A DNA stretch of 64,000 nucleotides from Pristionchus mayeri. Taxonomy: Eukaryota > Nematoda > Chromadorea > Rhabditida > Neodiplogasteridae. Of the stretch, positions 57,784 through 64,000 are shown one piece after another. Under the pieces are notes generated by a model, which worked only from the letters and a program-made list of their open reading frames with translations, searched no databases and was not told where the DNA came from. The first letter of the stretch is position 1. Each line of letters starts with the position of its first letter. Location: positions 5,390,689 through 5,454,688 of the forward strand of contig BTRK01000002.1 in the NCBI GenBank assembly GCA_036245805.1, in the 5' to 3' direction. A program made the translations under genes and the position numbers.

Positions 57784-58495
57784 TGTTCTTCCGATCCTCT
57801 GCCTCCTCAACGCTGTCCCCAACACATTCAACACGGTACGCCTCGTCCTTATTATTTTATTTACACCATTCCATATTAAAAATTGTTTTGAAAATATTCA
57901 TTTTTGCCTTTTTAGGTTAGCAAAAATCCAGTTTGTTGCAGATCTGTCACTGGAAAGAGTACCTCTCACCGCTTTCGGTGAGAACGAGTGAAGGTAAGAA
58001 AGCACTTATTTCACGATATTTATATATCATCAGCTACATACTGTACTTATTGTATTTAGTTTTTAACATTACAACACGGAAAATATTTAATGTTTTCTTT
58101 AGTTTGTCGGTCCTACACACTGGCAATCTCCACTTTAACTGGAACAGTTGGAGGTAGGAATTAGAGTACGTCTAATGTTTAAAATTTAGATGTTTGCATT
58201 TTCAGATTTTCTCATCTACACTGGGAAATCTTTACTGTGCTTCATTGCCGTCCTCTTCCGTCGACTCGCCATTCTCCGCAATAACTTCTGCATCATGGTG
58301 ATATCACGTATTAATTGTTGCTTGCCGATCCTTAAGACAACATTTTCAAAGTGCATACAATCGCACAACTGCTGCAATTTAAAGGATCAAACGAAAATAT
58401 TAGGCAACGCAGATTTTCGCAGTTTCCGAAACCTCTAGGTTTCAGAAATTTGCAATTCTCACAAATACGATTTATACAAATATTTGTTTGTTAAG

Positions 58496-59699
58496 GTGCT
58501 CTTCGTGATGGTGTATCTCTCGGACGTCGCTGCTGAAACTACGGAGTTCGGTGAGAGAGACTTTGGCGTAACGTCTGCGCTTGGTAGCGATTGGACGAAA
58601 CAAATGTGTTAATATTATTTGTCTTAGGCCCCAGTCCTCACATTATCGACCATCACATCAGTATACTGTGAACGGATATTGTTTAACAAAATTATGTTAA
58701 AAGAACAGGAAATTATCGGATAGTAAATATAAGGAGAATTGATTTAATTTGCCCATTTTCAGTCTACACAGCCCTCCCAGCGTACATTCGTAATGGTCGT
58801 CTCGCGGTCGGCATCGACCATCAATTCTTCCCTTACATCTGGAAGACTTCGAGCGGCTTCTGGCATGGTCCCCTCAAGGAAAAAATGGAAGCCTTCGCTG
58901 CCTCCCTGGGCCTTGAACTCGAGATCATCGAGTTTCCAGATTTCGGCTAATTCTGGTATTGTTTTTCCTAGAGTTTACATGCGTCAGCTTGCTTAAAAAT
59001 AGCGTTTGTATATAAAATTATTTTTTTCAAAATTTTCCAATTCATCCATTAATTCAGTATCTTCTGGAATGGCTGTGTTAGCCGGAGAGATCTTCACCCT
59101 CATAACCACCAATCCGCTTGAGAACAAGTATATTTTCCAACTACGCTTCACTCCGCCTGTAATATACCTGAAAGTAAGCTGATGACTCATCACGGATCCC
59201 TTGAAAAGACGTATTTAAAGGAGACTCCCAAGCAACAAACAGAAACAACATATTTACCATTAATTAACGACGTTACTAAATTCGGCAAAATTTGTGATCT
59301 AAAGAGTGCATATCAAGTGGGACCGCCGCAGACGTATGGTATATATTTCATATTAGGGCTGGCTAAATGATCCCGTCCCTTAATGGAAGATATCTGCTGG
59401 ATCGCAAAGCTCGAATAGCCATCTATATTTGATACCTTTCAGACAAAGATGTACATTCTCGAGCAGCCTGATCCCTGTGGAAAGTGATCTGGTCGAATGC
59501 CAAGGGCATCGTGGCATTCGATTGGACGACGGCGGCGGTCGTTCTCGTCACCTTGGCTGCTATCGCACTGGTGTCCGCGACAATCGAGCGCGCTACCAAG
59601 AGATGGAGAAGGCAAGCGATGCAGGAATCGAACGAGGAATTGGAAGACGAGGAGAAGGAGGAGGTCTGTGAGAGGCGGCGCCGCCTATTGAGCCAATAG
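58496..59699 (+). pseudogene. Ionotropic glutamate receptor-like fragment
   Basis: Exons 58496-58550, 58763-58945, 59058-59173 and 59221-59333 join in phase if the second uses a GC donor (CG then GCTAAT); with a GT donor further on, a TAA intervenes. The text LAVGIDHQFFPYIWK, LKEKMEAFAASLGLELEI, IEFPDFG and GEIFTLITTNP, LRFTPPVIYL resembles the S1 half of the ligand-binding domain of divergent nematode iGluR-like proteins. The fourth exon may be S2. The final open stretch (59484-59699) has NAKGIVAFDW, one membrane helix (TAAVVLVTLAAIALVSATIE) and a basic/acidic tail, like iGluR TM4, but is separated by a stop (59469-59471). The pore helices TM1-TM3 are not found, so this is a pseudogene or a reduced receptor. 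Assignment is by pattern only. Confidence 0.35.
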
Positions 59700-59917
59700 C
59701 TTGTTCTCACTAACAGTTCGAACCACTTTTCTCAGGTTGTTTTGTGAGAGATGAACTTCCTGTTTCTCGAATTCTAGTTCCGAGGTCATCGAGTTAGTGG
59801 GAATTGGCGTATCTGCAGATACAAGAAACGTCCATCGACCAATCAGAAACGAAGACAGACTCTGTGCTCATGCAGCAACAGGTATATATTTTGTCATAAA
59901 CCGAAAATCATAGTTTA

Positions 59918-61834
59918 CCAAGTAATCGAAAATATAACACAGGTATCATGAGTCAGTGGAGGAAAAAACCAACCCTCGGGAACAATTTCCAATTTTTATT
60001 TTTTGTTTTGCTTCATATTATAGTGGTAACATACACTAGAGGCAACTTCTTGAAATTTCTGGGTCACAGGTCCCAGAACCGTCATTTAGGAATTTTCCGG
60101 TTTTGAACCCGGCTCTACTGTATTTCAGCTACCAGATGAGCTAGAGACCTGTCATTGGGCTCAAAATGCGCGGAAAAATCAGTTGAACAACTTTTATGTT
60201 GAAAGATAGGCCGTAGGATTTCAAGTTCATAAACTATGAATAAAAAATTGAAATTACAAATAAAAATAAAATCATAGCATCTAGGTAAGGGACAAACACC
60301 AGTTAATTTTCTTACAGATTATGGAAGAACAAGTCCACACGCGTTTAGAAAAAATTGAAATAGACAACTTCAGGGTGGCCTACGCCCGCTGTATAGCTCT
60401 GAATGTTGAAAACCATCAATTTCAAATTTTGAAAAATTCACTGCTCGCAAATTTATCATACAAATCGATCAGTTAAAACAATTTCTAACATTACTCGATC
60501 AATGAAGTTAATCGATGTTGAAAGAGCACGCAATTTCAGCACTTCAAAAAAATCGATTTTCAAGGCATCTCAAAAGCCAAATTCGAGCGCATCCAGCGCA
60601 CGATTTAGTGTTCCCTGAAAATGAAATCAAATCGTTCTCAATACATTCCACAATCATGAACACATTCTGGCATTTTGAGTCTTTCAGCCCATTCCAGACC
60701 TGTGATTTAAATTCTCAAACTTGCTGGATCGTGATGTGAGAAGTTTAAAATAATTATATTTCAATTAAATTGTAATGAATTCTAGGTATTTTCAACCTCC
60801 AAAAGTAATCTTGAAATCAACAGAGATAACAAATGTTAAAATTTATGCCATTTTCAAGGGTATTCCAATATTCGAAATGTCAATGTTCACATATATTTCA
60901 TATTTTTTAAACGATCACCATGTTGGCATTGTCAGTGTTTTCTATCTCTTCTGCTCATAAAATGATTTTTAGTGATCGAAAAGAACCAAGAGCCATTACC
61001 ATTTAATTAAAATATAATTATTTTGAATTTCTCACATCACGATCCAGCAAGTTTGAGAATTTAAATCACAGGTCTGGAATGGGCTGAAAGACTCAAAATG
61101 CCAGAATGTGTTCATTACTGTGGAATGTATTGAGAACGATTTGATTTAATTTTCAGGAAACACTAAATCGCTGGATGCGCTCGAATTTGGCTTTTGAGAT
61201 GCCTTGAAAATAGAATTTTTTGAAGTGCTGAACTTTCGTGCTCTTTCAACATCGATTAACTTCATTGATCGAGTAATGTTAGAAATTGGTTTAACTGATC
61301 GATTTGTATGATAAATCTGCGAGCTGTGAATTTTTCAAAATTTGAAATTGATGGTTTTCAACATTCAGCGGGCGTAGGCCACCCTGAAGTTGCCTATTTC
61401 AATTTTTTTCTAAACGCGTGTGGACTTGTTCTTCCATAATCTGTAATAAAATTCACTGGGTTTGTCCCTTACCGAGATGCTATGATTTTATTTTTATTTG
61501 CAATTTCAGTTTTTTTTTTATAGTTTATGAACTTGAAATCCTACGGCCTATCTTTCAACATAAAAGTTGTTCAACTGATTTTTCCGCGCATTTTGAGCCC
61601 AATGACAGCTCTCTAGCTCATCTGGTAGCTGAAATACAGTAGAGCCGGGTTCAAAACCGGAAAATTCCTAAATGACGGTTCTGGGACCTGTGACCCAGAA
61701 ATTTCAAGAAGTTGCCTCTATGCTACCACTATAATATGAAGCAAAACAAAAAATAAAAATTGGAAATTGTTCCCGAGGGTTGGTTTTTTCCTCCACTGAC
61801 TCATGATACCTGTGTTATATTTTCGATTACTTGG
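59918..61834. mobile_element. 1.9-kb near-perfect foldback element F2
   Basis: Arms of about 850 bp (59918-60776 and 60992-61834) are almost identical in inverted orientation, starting CCAAGTAATCGAAAATATAA. The spacer of about 215 bp has an open frame (60775-60960) of unknown origin. Blocks such as CTCGGGAACA, GGAATTTTCCGGTTTTG and ATTTCAGCT also occur in the 25010-27610 element, so the two belong to one family. TA precedes the left arm but no clear duplication follows the right arm. Confidence 0.92.
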
Positions 61835-62700
61835 CTACTTCACGCCCCTGAACAGAAACCACCATGATATTGTGAGCGACGAAGTGTGGGATAGAATACC
61901 ACGAGATTACAACATAAGAAGTACAATTAGTAAATTGAAAGAGCGTTATATTTATAATTATATAAAATGGAATATGCATTATTTCCTGCATGAGTGCGTT
62001 GTGAAATCCAATCAAAGAATAAGCTATTCAGAAATGATAATGTATTTAGGTCAACGAGTTGGGAGCTTTCTATCCAATCTACAAGAACGAGCGATTCATT
62101 TGCTGGTTCACTGGTGTCTGCTACGGCGGAAGACCCTATCGGGGCGAAAGTAGATTGTTCAGGGTACGCTCGGTATGGGAATTATCGCACGGTGTGCCGG
62201 AAAAAAATATCACAAATAAGTTGAATTGAACAAGTTTTCAAAGAAAATTTTACGTTCTCATCATTGCATAGTTGCCCAGCACTGGCGGCGGCTTGTCAGG
62301 CAGTGCTCAACGACGTATAGGGGGTCATGGTCAACAAATTGATGGTAGGTCATGGGTAGGTCTAGACTAAGTACTGTACCAATCGATAGTACAGTACTTC
62401 CTCTGCAGCAACGGTCGCAAATGTGGAAAATGATTGGCATGTGCCAAAATGTTCATATAATTATTGAAACAATTTTGTGTGCAAATGCGACACGGTAGTG
62501 GGATACGGTATTTGGTGGTACTGTACTATCGATTGGTTACGGTTCGCTGTTTCGGTATATTGTTCGCTGTTTCGGTAGTATTCGCTGCATCTGTTCTTGG
62601 CGCGTGGTGTTTACAAATCTGAGTTTCCGTGAATTCGGAAGATTTATCCTGTTTATTGTTCCGACTTCTGGCCTCCCTCTGACCTAATTGTACTGTCACG
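61835..62700. other. Unassigned; small inverted repeat
   Basis: An open frame at 61803-62153 overlaps the foldback end and has no splice support. 62376-62396 (ACCAATCGATAGTACAGTA) recurs inverted at 62519-62540, bounding about 165 bp that may be a small MITE. Confidence 0.4.
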
Positions 62701-62709
62701 AATATGCAT

Positions 62710-62865
62710 ACGGATATGCAGATTTGGCTGTGCAATTTTTCATCCTTACACTTCTTTCTGGGATATACCTCTGATTCTGGTTTTTTTACGGATATGCAGA
62801 TTTGGCTGTGCAATTTTTCATCCTTACACTTCTTTCTGGGATATACCTCTGATTCTGATTTCTTC
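62710..62865. repeat. 78-bp tandem repeat, two units
   Basis: ACGGATATGCAGATTTGGCT starts at 62710 and again at 62788; the two units are essentially identical. They lie immediately 5' of the RTE body, so they could be promoter-type repeats of its 5' end or local duplication. Being a multiple of three, the repeat also appears as a duplicated peptide in a minus-strand frame, which I regard as a shadow. Confidence 0.85.
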
Positions 62866-62874
62866 CTCATTCTG

Positions 62875-64000
62875 GCCCTCAACGCTAGTCGCGAGCTGTG
62901 TGGTGCGCATTCCGTCCCCCCGTCTCCCTCTCCCTCGGCCAGTTTCCCTCTCCCAGCAGCTCTGGCAAGCGGGAGTTGTAAGCCGCCTCGATGGGTCGTT
63001 TCGGCATAAAAGATGCAGGGAGCGGCTGGATTTCGATAAAGTCGCTTTTACTGCCAATGCGAACCTTCTCGCATCAATGCCCCTTGCTCGTCCATCCTCA
63101 GCCACAGACGCCTTCCACAAGATACAAGCGTTTGCAAAGACAGCAGCAACCAACTGTTGGAGAAAGAGGCAATCGCCACCTTGGATCTCTCCCGCAACTC
63201 GGAAACTCCTTGCTCAACGTCATCTACTTCGATCATCCCTGCAATCCAATGTCGAATATTCCTTGTCATGCAAAACAGCCCGAAGCAACCTCGTAGACGA
63301 TATCAAGAGAAGGAAAGAGAACCAGGCAAAACAAGCTGCAATGAAAGGAAGAAGCATCGTCAAAGAGATGCTCAAACTGCGCTCGTCTCGTAAACGACTT
63401 CTCGTTCCTGACCCAGTCTCTGGCGCCCTTTCCCAAGATGCGACTAAGACTGCCGTCCAAGTTTACTACGGGGAACTCTACAAACGCGCAGTGAACATTC
63501 CCTTGGCCGTGCCTCCTTCTCCCGAACCATTGCCACTCTTCCTTCCAGATGAAACGAGGCATGCTCTCTCGCTTCTCAAGTGCGGGCATTCCCCTGGATC
63601 CGATGGTATCCTCCCTGACATGCTTTACCACTCAAGAGAGCACCTTGCCCCATTCTTCGCTGATCTACTGAATCGCCTCGTAGCAGGAGACCAAGTACCT
63701 GGAGATTTGGTTGAAGCAGTTGTGTCCCTTCTTCACAAAAAGGGCGACCCAACAGATATCGGAAACTTCAGACCAATCTCGTTGCTTAACGTATCCCTCA
63801 AGACAATCACTCGCGTTGTTCTCAAACGAATCGAATCATCAATTGAAGAGGCTGAATCGCACACTCAGACCGGATTCCGGAAAGGTCACTGCACTCTCAA
63901 CAATCTTCACTCGATCAAACAACTCGCAGAACGCACGCACGAATACGGAATGCACCTCTACTTGGGATTCGTGGATTTTCGGAAGGCATTTGACTGTGTG
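62875..64000 (+). mobile_element. RTE copy with endonuclease region deleted; runs off window
   Basis: The 5' part matches the 14.4-kb copy up to the start codon (GTAAGCCGCC, ATGGGTCG). It then jumps to AAAGATGCAGGGAGCGGCT, skipping about 755 bp that encode the AP endonuclease. Downstream the linker and reverse transcriptase frame is open to the window end, with GHSPGSDGILPDMLYHS, RPISLL, TGFRKGHCTLNNLH and FVDFRKAFDCV. The remaining start codon is out of frame with the reverse transcriptase. The copy therefore lacks endonuclease and could only have spread by help from others. Confidence 0.88.

Noticed and set aside
62526..62882. Minus-strand frame with a duplicated 26-residue block
   Set aside because: The duplication is a 78-bp DNA tandem repeat upstream of the RTE; no splice sites or start context support coding.

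Overview
This is eukaryotic, AT-rich genomic DNA, most likely from a free-living nematode. The reasons are very short introns (about 42-65 nt) with TTTCAG-type acceptors, an F-box-like gene and a seven-transmembrane chemoreceptor gene built from many tiny exons, poly-T/CAG acceptors directly before start codons (as in outrons), RTE-type non-LTR retrotransposons and several mariner families. No bacterial gene organisation is seen. The species cannot be named from sequence alone; a rhabditid or diplogastrid is a guess.

Layout. 1-2.2 kb: nothing firm. 2.2-8.1 kb: a deleted mariner, an F-box-like gene split by a second mariner inside an exon, and two inverted-repeat elements. 10.3-16.8 kb: a minus-strand gene end, short palindromic MITEs with 8-bp target duplications, a decayed full-length RTE, a complete three-exon gene for a small secreted protein, and an unassigned minus-strand exon. 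17.2-22.5 kb: three mariner-like elements surrounding a multi-exon 7TM receptor gene. 25-27.6 kb: a large palindrome carrying an inserted mariner. 28.2-30.6 kb: a minus-strand gene broken by a foldback element that itself contains a 740-bp solo LTR. 31.9 kb: an elongator tRNA-Met.

32.1-43.8 kb is the most distinctive region: three tandem units of about 3.85 kb, each with a six-exon gene of a family I do not recognise (226 codons in the intact copy; CxxC pair plus a Cys-Ser-x-Cys-Ser C terminus). Copy 3 is complete. Copies 1 and 2 keep exons 1-5 open but are cut short in exon 6 by independent lesions. A fourth, decayed relative lies at 53.6-54.5 kb inside a second duplication (44.1-45.7 against 52.0-53.5 kb).

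46.4-50.7 kb is a run of four inverted-repeat transposons. 51.0-51.4 kb holds the last two exons of an unknown gene. 54.6-55.8 kb is a 5'-truncated RTE with an (ATTG)n tail. 56.5-57.8 kb is a C-rich, Pro/Ser/Thr/His-rich repeat region. 58.5-59.7 kb holds exons resembling the ligand-binding part of ionotropic glutamate receptors. 59.9-61.8 kb is a 1.9-kb near-perfect foldback, and 62.7-64.0 kb is an RTE copy with its endonuclease region deleted, running off the window.

Overall this is an accessory, transposon-rich chromosomal segment of fast-evolving genes. Nested insertions with recognisable empty sites let several insertions be placed in order. Exon calls rest on open frames, GT/GC-AG sites and matching splice phase seen by eye, not on transcripts.
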